NCBI GenBank assembly: GCA_028285305.1
Contig: JANQPV010000065.1
Coordinates: 1-64,000 of the forward strand
DNA: 64,000 bases
Source of the DNA: Alphaproteobacteria bacterium
Lineage (GTDB): Bacteria; Pseudomonadota; Alphaproteobacteria; SMXP01
Direction: 5' to 3'
Below the pieces are notes generated by a model. That model made no database searches and was not told where the DNA came from. It was given only the letters and a program-made list of their open reading frames with translations. The position numbers were made by a program, and so were the translations under genes. This document shows positions 8,136-19,160 of the stretch, in pieces (the stretch's first letter is position 1; each line of letters opens with the position of its first letter).

Positions 8136-10733
8136 CTACGCGGCGCGCAAATCCGAACCCTGCGGCGACACCTTCAACTCCCCGTCTTGGACCGTAACCG
8201 TTACGTCCTGCCCATCATTGATGGTTCCCTCAAGAATCAATTCGGCCAGCCGGTTTTGGACGTGTTGTTGAATGACTCGCTTCAAGGGTCTGGCACCATA
8301 AATCGGGTCAAAGCCTTGATTGGCGATCCAAGTCTTCGCCGCATCGTCCAACTGGATGGTGATTTTGCGGTCCGCTAACAGACTCCGTACACGCGCCATT
8401 TGGATCTCAACAATCGTATCCATATGGTCGCGGGTCAATCGATTGAAAATGAGTGTCTCATCGAGTCGGTTTAGGAATTCAGGACGGAAGTGTGAACGAA
8501 CCGCCTCCATCACTTGACCTCGGATGCCCTCATCCTCTGCCGCACCATAGGCAGAGGTCATAAACTCTGAGCCCAGGTTTGACGTCATGATGATCAGTGT
8601 GTTCCTGAAGTCCACGGTTCTGCCTTGACCGTCGGTCAGGCGGCCGTCATCGAGGACCTGCAAGAGAACGTTGAAAATCTCCGGGTGCGCCTTTTCGATC
8701 TCATCGAAGAGGACAACTTGATATGGCCGCCGCCTCACCGCTTCGGTGAGCGAGCCTCCTTCTTCATATCCGACATAGCCGGGAGGCGCTCCGATAAGTC
8801 GCGAGACGGCGTGCTTCTCCATGTACTCGGACATGTCTAGGCGAACAATTGCCTGGTCATCATCAAACAAGAACTCCGCCAAAGCTTTGGTGAGCTCGGT
8901 TTTGCCCACGCCTGTCGGGCCCAAGAACATAAAAGAGCCGATTGGCCGGGAGGGATCTTGAAGACCGGCACGCGCGCGGCGAACGGCATTTGACACGGCA
9001 ACCAAGGCATCATCTTGGCCCACGACCCGTTCACGCAGGTGGTCCTCCATTGCGAGCAGTTTCTCGCGTTCACCTTCGAGCATCTTGTCGACAGGAATAC
9101 CCGTCCATCTGGATACGACCGAAGCGATGTGTTCGTTCGAAACCGTATCGCTCGCGAACGCATTAGGGTTGTCATCTTCATTCGTTTGGAGGCGTCGCTC
9201 GAGGTCCGGAATGACGCCGTACTTTAGCTCACTGGCCCTAGCCAAATCGCCTTGCCGCTCGGCCAATTCCAAATCGTACTTGCGCTGATCAAGCTCTTCC
9301 TTGACCTTTTGCGAGCTCGCCAAGGTTACACGCTCCGATTCCCACTGTGCAGACAACTGGGTAGAGCGTTCTTCGAGATTGGCAAGTTCGCTTTGCAGCT
9401 GCACCAATCTGTCCTTTGATCCGTCATCAGACTCTTTCTTGAGGGCCTCACGCTCGATCTTCAACTGCATGATGCGCCGGTCCAGTTCGTCCAGCTCTTC
9501 TGGTTTTGAGTCCACTTGCATGCGCAGCCGGCTCGCCGCCTCATCGATGAGATCGATGGCCTTGTCCGGTAAGAATCGATCGGAGATGTAGCGATTGGAA
9601 AGATTTGCTGCGGCAACGATAGCCCCATCGCTAATGCGAATGCCGTGATGGACTTCGTACTTTTCTTTCAAGCCCCGCAGAATCGATATTGTATCCTCAA
9701 CGCTTGGTTCGTCCACGAACACTGCTTGGAAACGCCGAGCCAGAGCCGCGTCCTTTTCGACATGTTGACGGTACTCATCCAGTGTTGTGGCACCAACGCA
9801 ATGGAGTTCGCCCCGAGCCAGAGCCGGCTTTAATAGGTTCGAGGCGTCCATTGCGCCTTCGGCCTTGCCCGCACCGACAAGCGTGTGCATCTCATCAATA
9901 AACAGAATAATCTCGCCGTCGGCCGCAGTGATCTCGGAGAGAACAGACTTTAGTCGTTCCTCGAACTCGCCCCGGTACTTTGCACCGGCAATGAGGGCTC
10001 CCATGTCGAGAGCCATCAACTGTTTGTCCGCAAGACTTTCTGGAACGTCACCGTTGATTATCCGAAGCGCTAAGCCTTCGGCGATGGCGGTCTTGCCCAC
10101 CCCAGGTTCGCCGATGAGGACGGGGTTATTCTTGGTCCGCCGCGCCAGCACCTGCATGGTCCGCCGAATCTCTTCGTCGCGTCCAATCACAGGGTCGAGC
10201 TTGCCTTGGCGGGCTGCCTCCGTGAGGTCCCGGGCATAGCGCTTGAGCGCATCGAACGTGTCTTCGGCGGACGCACTGTCGGCCGTTCTACCTTTACGGA
10301 TTTCGTTTATGGTTGCGTTCAAGCCCGTGGGTGAGAGTCCGGCTTCTTTTAAGATGCGAGACGACTCGCATTCGTTCGACATGAGCAAAGCAAGCAAGAC
10401 ACGTTCAACGCTGACAAACTGATCTCCCGCCTTCTTGGCCAGATCCTGCGCGGTCTCCAGAACGCGGGCCGTTTCGGGCGCCATGTAAATTTGTCCCGCG
10501 CCCGCGCCTTCCACCCGGGGCAATTTGTCCAGTACTGCATCGACGTTGTTGAGAACGGATTTCGCATCGCCGCCGGCCCGGCCCACAAGATTTGCGGCCA
10601 ACCCCTCTGAGTCCTCCATCAAGACTTTGAGAACATGTTCGGGCACCAAGCGCTGATGACCTTCGCGAAGTGCAAGACTTTGAGCCGATTGCAAAAAGCC
10701 CCGCATGCGGTCCGTGAACTTCTCCAGATCCAT
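8136..10733 (-). CDS. clpB: ATP-dependent disaggregase ClpB
   Basis: ClpB (Hsp104 class) extracts polypeptides from aggregates with DnaK. The 865-aa protein has the full architecture: N-terminal Clp repeats (about 5-145), NBD1 with Walker A GEPGVGKT and the [12 protein letters not shown] Walker B region, the coiled-coil middle domain (about 410-525), NBD2 with GPTGVGKT and [11 protein letters not shown], and a C-terminal D2-small domain. The NBD2 pore loop (GYVGYEEGG) is visible. It lacks a ClpP-binding tripeptide of the ClpA type, as expected. Length is normal for the family. Confidence 0.97.
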   Translation of the reverse strand: MDLEKFTDRMRGFLQSAQSLALREGHQRLVPEHVLKVLMEDSEGLAANLVGRAGGDAKSVLNNVDAVLDKLPRVEGAGAGQIYMAPETARVLETAQDLAKKAGDQFVSVERVLLALLMSNECESSRILKEAGLSPTGLNATINEIRKGRTADSASAEDTFDALKRYARDLTEAARQGKLDPVIGRDEEIRRTMQVLARRTKNNPVLIGEPGVGKTAIAEGLALRIINGDVPESLADKQLMALDMGALIAGAKYRGEFEERLKSVLSEITAADGEIILFIDEMHTLVGAGKAEGAMDASNLLKPALARGELHCVGATTLDEYRQHVEKDAALARRFQAVFVDEPSVEDTISILRGLKEKYEVHHGIRISDGAIVAAANLSNRYISDRFLPDKAIDLIDEAASRLRMQVDSKPEELDELDRRIMQLKIEREALKKESDDGSKDRLVQLQSELANLEERSTQLSAQWESERVTLASSQKVKEELDQRKYDLELAERQGDLARASELKYGVIPDLERRLQTNEDDNPNAFASDTVSNEHIASVVSRWTGIPVDKMLEGEREKLLAMEDHLRERVVGQDDALVAVSNAVRRARAGLQDPSRPIGSFMFLGPTGVGKTELTKALAEFLFDDDQAIVRLDMSEYMEKHAVSRLIGAPPGYVGYEEGGSLTEAVRRRPYQVVLFDEIEKAHPEIFNVLLQVLDDGRLTDGQGRTVDFRNTLIIMTSNLGSEFMTSAYGAAEDEGIRGQVMEAVRSHFRPEFLNRLDETLIFNRLTRDHMDTIVEIQMARVRSLLADRKITIQLDDAAKTWIANQGFDPIYGARPLKRVIQQHVQNRLAELILEGTINDGQDVTVTVQDGELKVSPQGSDLRAA

Positions 10734-11049
10734 CTTTTCCCTCTTTGAATTGCAATCGCCTACGCCAGTTTAAGCACTGTAGCCGATCCAAAATATTAAT
10801 GTTTGCAGTCCGCCAAGCAGACAAACACCGGGATCACCTTCCATGAGCATGACCCCTAGAACATGTAGGGTCTTAAATCCTGATCACAAGATGAAGTGAT
10901 GTAGGGCCCACGCATGTGATCCGTCGGGTACGGGTAGATCAGCTGTAATTGTGGCCGCTACCCAACCTTGGCTGCCTTGAGCTGGGCTCGTGGTCCGGCT
11001 GGATGGGACAGGCTTTTTCGAGAATTTTGGGGTTGAGATTTCGCGTCCT
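10734..11049. promoter_or_regulatory. clpB upstream region, possible heat-shock promoter
   Basis: A 316-bp gap. Reading towards clpB, CTTG (complement of 10814-10817) is followed about 17 bases later by an AT-rich ATATT (10790s), loosely like an alphaproteobacterial sigma32 promoter; the match is weak. An imperfect hairpin GACCCCTA/TAGGGTC spans 10851-10872, with one bulge. No gene is seen in the rest. Confidence 0.3.
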
Positions 11050-11622
11050 CTAAGGGGACGCTTCTTCCGATGTTTGTTCGCCAACTTCGGATGCAGATGC
11101 TACCGCTTCGGCGCCCTCGTTGTCGTTTCCATCAGACTTAGATTTGCCGCGCCCGTTTCCGTTCGCTTTCTCCGTTCCGGCTTCAGCCTTCGTGCTGCGC
11201 CGTCTCGTACGCCGAGGCTTGGAAGCCGCTTCGGCTTCGACCGGCTCTTGCGGAGCATCGGCTACGGCCTCTTCGTTCGCGGCCACCGCAGCCACTTGTT
11301 CGGCCGTTGGCTCTTCGACGGCTTCGGCTTCTGTTTCATTCGCAGCGCTTTCCCCATTCACGCCTGTCGAGTTGGTTGCCCCCGGCTTATCTTTGCCGGT
11401 TTGTCCAGAGGCACGCATAATCCTAAAGTAATGCTCTGCATGCTGAAGATAATTTTCCGCAATCACGCGGTCGCCGGATGATGCGGCATCACGGGCTAAG
11501 GCTTGATACTTGTCGTATATATGTGACGCGTTCCCGCGAATTTTTACATCGGGCCCGTTGCTGTCCAGCTGACGATTGGAAGAATTGGTGTTTTTTCGAC
11601 TACGACCTCTAGACCGCTTCAT
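11050..11622 (-). CDS. DUF4167 domain protein
   Basis: A 190-aa protein with a basic N-terminus (KRSRGRSRKN) and the DUF4167 signature: DVKIRGNASHIYDKYQALAR and an ENYLQHAEHYFRI segment (about 26-68). The remainder is low complexity: an acidic Ala/Glu region, then a Lys/Arg-rich stretch (about 135-165), then an acidic tail. The family is restricted to alphaproteobacteria and often lies next to prmC/prfA, as here. Function is unknown; the basic and disordered ends suggest nucleic-acid or ribosome binding (inference). Confidence 0.88.
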   Translation of the reverse strand: MKRSRGRSRKNTNSSNRQLDSNGPDVKIRGNASHIYDKYQALARDAASSGDRVIAENYLQHAEHYFRIMRASGQTGKDKPGATNSTGVNGESAANETEAEAVEEPTAEQVAAVAANEEAVADAPQEPVEAEAASKPRRTRRRSTKAEAGTEKANGNGRGKSKSDGNDNEGAEAVASASEVGEQTSEEASP

Positions 11623-11955
11623 CGTTCGACTATCCCTCTGTCACAATCTCATATAATTGGTTTATCTGAGTACTGAATGAACTAATTTGCTCATTAGAAA
11701 ACTAAGCTGTTCCGAAGCAAATGTGGCCCACCCTCATTCATTCAGCTAACCCTATGTCCTCTTGTCCAGATTACTTCCAAACGCACCGCAGCATTTGAGT
11801 GGAAATGCTCCTGGAATTTAGCCATCTCAGGCTTGAACAAAGATTGTCTGAGTACAGATTAACTAAGCCTATTTCATCTATTGATCAACATTTTGGAGGC
11901 TCAATCTGCTGATCAAGAAGTTATCCTCTCGCTCAGCTTATTCCAAGCGTTTTTT
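11623..11955. promoter_or_regulatory. Upstream region of the DUF4167 gene, with repeated motif
   Basis: A 333-bp AT-rich gap, with the prmC stop on the far side. It holds ATTGTCTGAGTACAGAT at 11843-11859 and a looser relative, TATCTGAGTACTGAATGAAC, at 11663-11682; both continue into an AACTAA stretch. No gene is visible. Confidence 0.4.
11843..11859. repeat. Shared 17-mer ATTGTCTGAGWACAGAT, copy 2
   Basis: Matches 5649-5665 at 16 of 17 bases. A related sequence with the same TCTGAGTAC core is at 11665-11673 in the same gap. Confidence 0.4.
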
Positions 11956-12876
11956 TTATCTTTTTTTGGGCAATGCAGCCACAGTCCGGGGTCTTCCGCT
12001 TATGTCCCGAAACCCAATAAAACGGCGTTCGTCCAGTATACTTGAAAAGATCTTAATAACATCTTCCTGCTGACCGCTACCGTGCTCGGCAACCAAAATG
12101 CCCGAGGGGCTAAGCAAATGCGCGGCAATTTCAGCAATCATCGGATAGAATTTGAGCCCGTTAGGACCGCCATCCAAAGCCGAAACAGGCTCATATTGCA
12201 TGATCTCGGGTTCTAAGCCCGAAAGCTCATCTGTGCAAATATACGGCGGATTGGCCACGATTATATCGAACTCACCCTCCAAGGATTGCGCCCCATTGCC
12301 GCAGACGAACACGCCCCGGTTCTCTAAATCCGCCAAAAACAAATTTTTCCGTGCGATGGCGACCGCACTTGGACAGACATCTACGCCGACCGCAAAGCCA
12401 GACGGGAATTCGTCTAAGAGCCCGATCAGAAGACACCCGGACCCGGTTCCGATGTCCAAGATCTTCGCAGGTGTCTGCGTCCCAGGCAAAATCCCATTTT
12501 CTGAGAGATCGAGAAGATTTTCGACAATTGTTTCAGAATCGGGCCTCGGGATCAAAACCGAAGCGTTGACAGACAATGTCCGACCCCAGAATTCCTTTTG
12601 TCCCAGAATATAGGCCACAGGCTCGCGTTTCGCTCTTCGATCCATATACAGCAACGCTTCGCTGAGCTGATCTGGCGACACTGTTTCGTCTTCGTTTCGA
12701 AAGAAGTCCTCCGTTTCGAAGCCCATAGCGCCCGCAATCAAGCACCTGGCATCCAGGTCTGGCGTCGTGATCCCGCTTGCACGGAATCTTGTCCGGAGAG
12801 TGTCAAAAACACTCCGTACCGTAATTGCCTCATTTAACTGAATCCCGGGATTCCCGTCGCTATACGGCAATGCCAT
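11956..12876 (-). CDS. prmC: Release factor glutamine methyltransferase PrmC
   Basis: PrmC (HemK) methylates the Gln of the GGQ loop in release factors. The 306-aa protein has an N-terminal helical domain (about 20-95), a SAM-binding [16 protein letters not shown] motif and the catalytic NPPY in [11 protein letters not shown]. The ATG at 12876 overlaps the last 17 bases of prfA, so translation is probably coupled; an upstream start at 12942 would add 22 residues lying wholly in prfA. Its substrate, RF1, is the gene just upstream, an arrangement seen widely. Confidence 0.93.
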   Translation of the reverse strand: MALPYSDGNPGIQLNEAITVRSVFDTLRTRFRASGITTPDLDARCLIAGAMGFETEDFFRNEDETVSPDQLSEALLYMDRRAKREPVAYILGQKEFWGRTLSVNASVLIPRPDSETIVENLLDLSENGILPGTQTPAKILDIGTGSGCLLIGLLDEFPSGFAVGVDVCPSAVAIARKNLFLADLENRGVFVCGNGAQSLEGEFDIIVANPPYICTDELSGLEPEIMQYEPVSALDGGPNGLKFYPMIAEIAAHLLSPSGILVAEHGSGQQEDVIKIFSSILDERRFIGFRDISGRPRTVAALPKKR

Positions 12877-13942
12877 CGGCCTCCACCAATAACTTTGCTT
12901 GATGCTCCGCAATGAGTGGATCGATGACTTCGTCCAACTCATCGCCCGCTAGAATTCGGTCCAATTTATAAAGCGTCAAATTGATCCGGTGATCGGTGAG
13001 ACGTCCCTGTGGAAAATTATACGTCCTAATTCTTTCGGAACGATCCCCTGATCCTACTTGGCCCTTGCGATCTTGCGCGCGTTCGGCATCGCGTTTTGCA
13101 CGTTCTGCCTCGTACAATCGCGCGCGCAAAACCTTCATCGCTTTGGCCTTGTTCTTGTGCTGGGATTTTTCATCTTGTTGGGAAACCACAATTCCCGTTG
13201 GAAGATGCGTAATCCGAACCGCACTGTCCGTCGTGTTCACTGACTGACCACCGGGACCACTTGCCCGGAAAACATCAATACGCAGATCTTTTTCGTCAAC
13301 ATCAACATCCACTTCTTCGGCTTCGGGCAATATGGCCACGGTGGCTGCGGATGTGTGAACGCGCCCCGCCGTTTCGGTTTCCGGTACCCGCTGTACGCGG
13401 TGTACGCCCGACTCAAACTTCAAACGCGCGTAAACGTTTGGGCCAGATATGGATGCCGAAATTTCTCTGTATCCGCCCAAATCGGAATCGCTCGCCGAAA
13501 GCACGTCCACTTTCCAATTCCGGTTCTCGGCGTAACGCTGGTACATCCGAAACAGGTCCCCGGCAAAAAGCGCCGCCTCGTCGCCGCCCGTGCCCGCTCG
13601 AACTTCCAATATCACGCTGCGCGCATCGGCATCATCTTTGGGAAGCAGGAGGATTTGAAGCTCGCGTTCCGTTTCCGGGATCGCCTGTCGCAACTCTGCC
13701 AACTCCTCTTGGGCCATACTGCGCATTTCGTCATCTAAACCGGTGTCCGAAAGCAATTCATCCAAATCGCTTGCCTCACTCTGCTGCGCGCGCAGTTTTG
13801 ATATGATTTCGACGACCGGCGTCATTTCCGCATATTCACGCGAAAGCTCCGAGAAGTTCTCCGCCATCGTATCCTGCGACAGTTGAGCCTTGATCAGCTC
13901 ATATCGGTCCAGGAGCTTTTCGAGCTTCTCAGAGGACAACAT
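12860..13942 (-). CDS. prfA: Peptide chain release factor 1
   Basis: RF1 ends translation at UAA and UAG. The 360-aa length is standard. The GGQ peptidyl-hydrolysis motif is in [17 protein letters not shown], and the codon-recognition loop reads [18 protein letters not shown], with PET in the P-x-T position of RF1. Domain 1 (about 1-110) is the usual helical region. It is followed by overlapping prmC, which modifies its Gln. Confidence 0.96.
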   Translation of the reverse strand: MLSSEKLEKLLDRYELIKAQLSQDTMAENFSELSREYAEMTPVVEIISKLRAQQSEASDLDELLSDTGLDDEMRSMAQEELAELRQAIPETERELQILLLPKDDADARSVILEVRAGTGGDEAALFAGDLFRMYQRYAENRNWKVDVLSASDSDLGGYREISASISGPNVYARLKFESGVHRVQRVPETETAGRVHTSAATVAILPEAEEVDVDVDEKDLRIDVFRASGPGGQSVNTTDSAVRITHLPTGIVVSQQDEKSQHKNKAKAMKVLRARLYEAERAKRDAERAQDRKGQVGSGDRSERIRTYNFPQGRLTDHRINLTLYKLDRILAGDELDEVIDPLIAEHQAKLLVEADGIAV

Positions 13943-14162
13943 AGGGGCAAACTTTCCGCACTACTCGGTTTCAAAAGGACAACCTGCTCGGCATGTATGC
14001 GCGGTCATTTAGCTGGCTGATTTAGGGGCAAGCCCCACGCTCAAAGAACGCAAGGCCATAGCACTTTGCCGCTATTGAGCCAAGCTTTCCGGCAATGACT
14101 TCTAAAAACAAGCAATCTTAGAGAACTTGGTCGCCGGAGCATAATCGCGCCGCGGTGCTCAA

Positions 14163-15278
14163 TTAAAATCGCAGACTCTCGGGCGAAAGCGACACCGCCA
14201 ACAGCACTTCGCCATCTTTGCCCAAAGGCCCTACAAGATCTCCATCGAGCAAGACCTCAACCGCACCCGCGTTTCGGACCGTGAGCGTTATGTTGTCGGC
14301 ATCCGGTATGATGAGTGAGTCCCCAGGTTCCAACCTCTGCTGCGTCAGGACGACGTTTTGCTGGGTCTCAATGCGAACCCACGACTCATCCGTCGACTTC
14401 AACGTGATGCGAGACGTCGCCAGCGCTCCTCCGAACATTGCACCGCCGTACGAAGCACTATCTGAAAAGTCGGATCCCGAAAACGTCTCTCCAGGCTCGA
14501 ACCGAGATAACCGATCAAGGTGCCGCGCAGATATGTTTCCCATGCGGGTCATCTCTCCCCGATCGGCGCCACTTGAGCCAAACAACAAATTGAGGCCAAC
14601 TGGGACTTTGTCGATCTCGACAAGTTCTTGCGGACCCCCCGTTGCTGTGCGCCCGCTCGTGCTCTGCCATTCGGCACCTGAGAGACCGGAAAGTGCACCG
14701 TAGGTGCCCGCTTGGGGGGCCGCGGAATGTTTGGGGGCGATCCAGTTGACCGACGCATACCAGCCAAAAGCAATCAATCCCGCTACAAACAAAAGTGTGC
14801 CTAGCGGCCGGCGAACAGACTCTTGTTTTTCGGTTTCGGCGGCCTCGCGATCGGCGAACAAGATGCCCATAGGGTCCCTTTGATCCGTGAATTCAACACG
14901 GAAACGACGGACGCACTCTTCTGCATCTAGCCCCAACATAGACGAATACGATCTAACAAACCCCAAAGCGTAAGTTCGATTGTCGAACTGACTTACATCA
15001 TTTTCTTCTAAAGCGGCAATATACCGTTTGGGAATTTTGGTTATTTCTTCGACATCTGGAATGGTCAAGCGCTGGCGCCTGCGGACCATGCGCAAAAATG
15101 CACCAACTGTATCGACCTTCTGTGCCATAGGATCATCGAACCCAACCGGTTCCGAATGCCCCTCATCGGCTTCGGCTAAGATGCGCTCACGTGCAACCGA
15201 GTGCTCCGCGCCGCCCTCAGGCAAACCTTCCGCGTTCTCGTTCACTTGGTCTTGCTTTGAGTCTTGCATCGAACTCAC
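14163..15278 (-). CDS. RodZ-like helix-turn-helix membrane protein
   Basis: 371 aa. A Cro-like HTH of the RodZ type occupies about residues 55-120 (VGAFLRMVRRRQRLTI, then a long recognition helix region with YIAALE and YALGFVRSYS). A single membrane span follows (about 158-178), then a linker and a C-terminal DUF4115-type beta domain (about 265-365, DESWVRIETQQN and EVLLDGDLVG). This is the architecture of RodZ, the MreB anchor for rod shape. It lies between prfA and ptsP. The function is inferred from architecture only. Confidence 0.82.
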   Translation of the reverse strand: MSSMQDSKQDQVNENAEGLPEGGAEHSVARERILAEADEGHSEPVGFDDPMAQKVDTVGAFLRMVRRRQRLTIPDVEEITKIPKRYIAALEENDVSQFDNRTYALGFVRSYSSMLGLDAEECVRRFRVEFTDQRDPMGILFADREAAETEKQESVRRPLGTLLFVAGLIAFGWYASVNWIAPKHSAAPQAGTYGALSGLSGAEWQSTSGRTATGGPQELVEIDKVPVGLNLLFGSSGADRGEMTRMGNISARHLDRLSRFEPGETFSGSDFSDSASYGGAMFGGALATSRITLKSTDESWVRIETQQNVVLTQQRLEPGDSLIIPDADNITLTVRNAGAVEVLLDGDLVGPLGKDGEVLLAVSLSPESLRF

Positions 15279-15386
15279 TTCCCGAAACGTTCTTGTGAAA
15301 CCGATTCCTCAGTTTCCGCGTTTCTCTAAACACCCCGGAATTAACCAATTCGCCCAAGATAGTATTAATGAAAATTGCGGCCAAAA

Positions 15387-17666
15387 TCAAACGTCTGCGA
15401 GCGGTATATTAAGCGTAGCTGCGTGTTCGCGTAGGGTCCCTTCCAAAACAGCCGCAGGTTTTCCGTCGTTTTCTTTTATCAGTTGTTCGAGCGAAGAGAT
15501 GTGCAATTTGCGGACCATCGATTTCACGCGGCCTATGCCCGAGGCCGGCATGGAAAGCGAGCGAAGTCCGAGCCCTAGCAATGCCATCACTTCCAACGGA
15601 CGGCTGGCAACCTCGCCGCAAATGGACAAGGGCACCTCTTTTTCGCTGCACTCCTGAGAGATGTGACCTAACAGACGCATTACCGACGGGGACAAGAACG
15701 AATAGCGCGTCGAGACCGCCGGATTGGAGCGATCCGTTGCAAAGAAAAACTGCATCAGATCGTTGCTACCAATGGAGACGAAATCGACCAGATCAAGCAA
15801 TTCCGGCAACTGCCACACCAGACTGGGCACCTCGATCATGCTTCCTACCCGAATGGTTTGTGGAAGCGGTTTTCGAAAGCTCTCTAACCTCTCGACTTCG
15901 CGTTCTAACAGCGCTTGCGCCTGCCGGAACTCACCGATTTCTGTAACCATGGGAAACATGAGGTTGAGACTCCTGCCCGCCGCAGCGACAAGCAGGGCCC
16001 GCAGTTGATACCGGAGCAGGGCGGGACGCGCGAGCGCAAAGCGAACCGCCCTCAACCCAAGCGCGGGGTTCTCCTCCTTAATAAAGTTTCCATACGGAAG
16101 AAATTTGTCTCCGCCAAGATCCAATGTGCGAAAGACCACGGGTTTCTTGTCGGCGGCGTCCAGCACCCGTGTGTAGAATTCGACCTGAGCTCCCAACCGC
16201 GGGAACGTCGATGAAACCATAAACTGCAGCTCGGTTCGAAAGAGACCGATGCCATCGGCTCCTACTTCTTCCAAGTTGGCCAAATCGATCTGCAAGCCCG
16301 CATTGATGTTCAGTTGAACAGAATGACCATCCAAAGTCTCCGCGAAATCGTGACGGTGAGCGTAGAATTCGGCTTCTTGAGCTTCCATTGAGAGAATTTT
16401 CGCCTCGAAGGCCTGAAATATCTCTCGGCTCGGCCGGATATGAACTTCGCCCGCACTGCCATCCACGAGCACATCATCGCCGTCACGAACCAGTTCAAGT
16501 ACGTCTGATATGCGTCCGACCAAAGGGATGCGAAGTGCGCGAGCAACGATGGCCACGTGAGCATTGGGTGAGCCTTCTTCCAATATCAAGCCCGTGAGGC
16601 GCTCTTGATCGTACTCGAGAAGTTCGGCCGGCCCCAGATTGCGCGCGAATACGATGGCGCGCTCCGGCAATTGCCGGCGATCTTCTTCGCCTGACAAGAT
16701 CCGTAACAGCCGATGGGACAAATCGTCCAAATCATGCATGCGTTCGCGAATGTAAGGATCGCTTTGACGCATCATTCGGGCCCGCATATCGCTTTGCACT
16801 TGCTCCACGGCGGCTTCCGCAGTGAGGCCGTTTCGGATCGCTTCACGCATCCGCCGATGCCAACCGGCGTCGTCGGCAAACATGCGATACGTTTCCAGCA
16901 CGTCTCGGGGTTCGCCGATCAGCGAGTGCTCGGACTCCTGCAGCAACTTATCAATGCCGGCACGCAACGACGCGATCGCTTGATCCAGACGCTTGACTTC
17001 GGTCTCGACGTCTTCGGCGATCAGGGGGTGGCTGCCGATGGGCGCAGCATGCAAAAACGCTTCCCCCATCGCGATGCCTTCGGCGAACGGCGTTCCTCGC
17101 TCCAGGTGAGGAAGATTCGGTCTGACGCCGATATCGACGACGGACTCGTCCAGCAGTATGAGCTCGCCTGATGCAGCGACCTCCGCCACGACCATCGCCA
17201 CGGTTTGCAGGGCTTCTAGTTCTTCATCGTCGTACAGTCTGGCCGTTTTGTTTTGAACGACGAGGACGCCCAAGACCTGACCGTTTTTGAGAATCGGAAC
17301 ACCCAAAAAAGAGTGAAATGGATCCTCGCCTGTTTCGGGAAGATAGGCGAACTTGGGATGATTCGGAGCATCGGTGAGCCGCAAAGGCTCAGCCGTTCTC
17401 GCGATTTCTCCAACCAATCCTTCGCCCACGCGCAATCGCGTCGTGTGAACGGCACTTGGATTCAGGCCCTGTGTTGCGAACAGTTCCAGTACATCTCCAG
17501 CCCGGCGAATGTATATGGAGCACACTTCCGCTACGATATCACCCGCGATGATATTGACGAGCCGGTCCAACCTTTGTTGGCCGTCTAGGGGTAGCGCCAT
17601 CAGTTCCCGAATGCGCCGCAATAGCACACGCGGGCCGGTCGCTCCTGCCGGACCTGGAAAACTCAT
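15387..17666 (-). CDS. ptsP: Phosphoenolpyruvate-protein phosphotransferase PtsP (EI-Ntr)
   Basis: First enzyme of the nitrogen-related PTS: it autophosphorylates from PEP and passes phosphate to NPr. The 759-aa protein has an N-terminal GAF domain (about 20-165, sensing glutamine or 2-oxoglutarate in relatives), the PTS EI N-terminal domain, the phospho-His segment GSPNAHVAIVARAL (about 365-378), and the C-terminal PEP-binding barrel with GIGLFRTELQFM and the SIGSNDLMQFFFATDR and SICGEVAS motifs. The residue before the active His is Ala; close relatives often have Ser. The start overlaps the end of lysC by four bases (ATGA). Confidence 0.94.
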   Translation of the reverse strand: MSFPGPAGATGPRVLLRRIRELMALPLDGQQRLDRLVNIIAGDIVAEVCSIYIRRAGDVLELFATQGLNPSAVHTTRLRVGEGLVGEIARTAEPLRLTDAPNHPKFAYLPETGEDPFHSFLGVPILKNGQVLGVLVVQNKTARLYDDEELEALQTVAMVVAEVAASGELILLDESVVDIGVRPNLPHLERGTPFAEGIAMGEAFLHAAPIGSHPLIAEDVETEVKRLDQAIASLRAGIDKLLQESEHSLIGEPRDVLETYRMFADDAGWHRRMREAIRNGLTAEAAVEQVQSDMRARMMRQSDPYIRERMHDLDDLSHRLLRILSGEEDRRQLPERAIVFARNLGPAELLEYDQERLTGLILEEGSPNAHVAIVARALRIPLVGRISDVLELVRDGDDVLVDGSAGEVHIRPSREIFQAFEAKILSMEAQEAEFYAHRHDFAETLDGHSVQLNINAGLQIDLANLEEVGADGIGLFRTELQFMVSSTFPRLGAQVEFYTRVLDAADKKPVVFRTLDLGGDKFLPYGNFIKEENPALGLRAVRFALARPALLRYQLRALLVAAAGRSLNLMFPMVTEIGEFRQAQALLEREVERLESFRKPLPQTIRVGSMIEVPSLVWQLPELLDLVDFVSIGSNDLMQFFFATDRSNPAVSTRYSFLSPSVMRLLGHISQECSEKEVPLSICGEVASRPLEVMALLGLGLRSLSMPASGIGRVKSMVRKLHISSLEQLIKENDGKPAAVLEGTLREHAATLNIPLADV

Positions 17667-18916
17667 TCTTGTATCGTATCTAAACCATATGCGGTGTGAA
17701 GGGCGCGCAAAGCGAGCTCAGTATATTCTTCGTCAACCAATACGCTGATCTTGATTTCCGACGTCGAGATCACTTGGATGTTGATGCCTTTTGCAGACAA
17801 TGCTTCGAACATGGTATGGGCCGTGCCCGCGTGACTTCGCATTCCTACGCCGATCACTGATAATTTCGCGACCTTTTTGTCAAAAGTGATCTCCGAGAAG
17901 CCAATCGCTCTCTGTTCTTGATTCAATACATTCAGAGCACGGTCGATATCGGTCTCTCTGACAGTGAACGTCATATTGGTCTGTGTCGCCGAGCGAGAGA
18001 CATTCTGAACGATCATGTCCACGTTGATGTTCGCTTTGGCGAGACTTCCGAATATCTGCGCGGCCACTCCCGGCCGGTCAGGAACCTGCAACAAGTTGAT
18101 GCGGGCTTCGTCACGGCTGTAGGTAACGCCGCTAACTTCTTGACTTTCCATGATTTCGTCCTCGTCACAAACTAAGGTGCCGGTATTTGAATCGGGCGAC
18201 TGATCGAAGCTCGAAAGAACGCGAAGCGGCATGCGGTGGACCATGGCCAGTTCCACCGATCGGGTTTGCAGAACCTTGGCTCCAAGCGAGGCCATCTCGA
18301 GCATTTCTTCGAACGCAATTTTTTCGAGACGGCGCGACTTGTCGACGATCCTCGGATCGGTGGTGTAGACGCCATCTACGTCCGTGTAGATATCGCATCG
18401 GTCAGCGGCGATACCGACCGCAAGCGCCACCGCGCTCGTATCCGAACCGCCTCTTCCCAAAGTGGCAACTCGGCTTTCATCTGTAACCCCCTGAAATCCC
18501 GGCACAATCGCAACTTCGCCAGCGGCCAACCGAGCGGAAATGTCGGCTCCTTCAACCTCCAAGATCCGCGCTGATCCGTGCGTGCTGCTCGTTCTCACCG
18601 GGATCTGCCACCCTAACCACGAGCGGGCGCGCACGCCGCGTGCTTGCAAAGCGAGCGCAAGCAAGCCCGAACTCACCTGCTCCCCGGACGACACGATTGA
18701 GTCGTATTCGGCGTAGTCCAAGTTGACATCGCTCTGCCCCCCGGACACCGAACGCGTGAGATCGATGAGCCGGTCCGTTTCGCCCGCCATCGCGGACACC
18801 ACCACGGCCACTTCATTTCCTGCGTCAACGGTGCGCTTGACCAGATTGGCAACATGGAAGATGCGTTCTACGGAGCCGACTGACGTGCCACCAAATTTCA
18901 TGACCAGACGGGCCAT
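17663..18916 (-). CDS. lysC: Aspartate kinase
   Basis: Phosphorylates aspartate at the head of Lys, Met, Thr and diaminopimelate synthesis. The 417-aa protein begins VMKFGGTSVGSVERI, has GRGGSDTSAVALAVGI (about 170-185) in the kinase domain, and ends with two ACT domains (about 265-410), expected for lysine and threonine feedback. Downstream ptsP overlaps by four bases, so the two share a transcript. The lysC-ptsP pair is conserved across Rhizobiales. Confidence 0.96.
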   Translation of the reverse strand: MARLVMKFGGTSVGSVERIFHVANLVKRTVDAGNEVAVVVSAMAGETDRLIDLTRSVSGGQSDVNLDYAEYDSIVSSGEQVSSGLLALALQARGVRARSWLGWQIPVRTSSTHGSARILEVEGADISARLAAGEVAIVPGFQGVTDESRVATLGRGGSDTSAVALAVGIAADRCDIYTDVDGVYTTDPRIVDKSRRLEKIAFEEMLEMASLGAKVLQTRSVELAMVHRMPLRVLSSFDQSPDSNTGTLVCDEDEIMESQEVSGVTYSRDEARINLLQVPDRPGVAAQIFGSLAKANINVDMIVQNVSRSATQTNMTFTVRETDIDRALNVLNQEQRAIGFSEITFDKKVAKLSVIGVGMRSHAGTAHTMFEALSAKGINIQVISTSEIKISVLVDEEYTELALRALHTAYGLDTIQE

Positions 18917-19160
18917 CGAAAACCTTTAATCTGCTGTGAATGGGCGTTCGGAGTTGGCCTGTCATACAGTCTCGGGTTCTGACTGGCAATTGGATCGGCC
19001 TGACGGTTTCGTCTCGAGCGTGGGACCGGGAGATCAGAGGGCTGTGGGAACGCACCGAATAATGCTCACAAGCCGCTGATATTGTTTATTTTTTAGTTTG
19101 TGCCTTCGCCTGCTCCTGAATTTACTCGGTACCCAACCGCTAGAAAGAGAGATCACACAT

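Noticed and set aside
10851-10872. GACCCCTA/TAGGGTC hairpin near clpB as a terminator
   Set aside because: It has a bulge and no T run in either direction; kept only as a note in the region entry.
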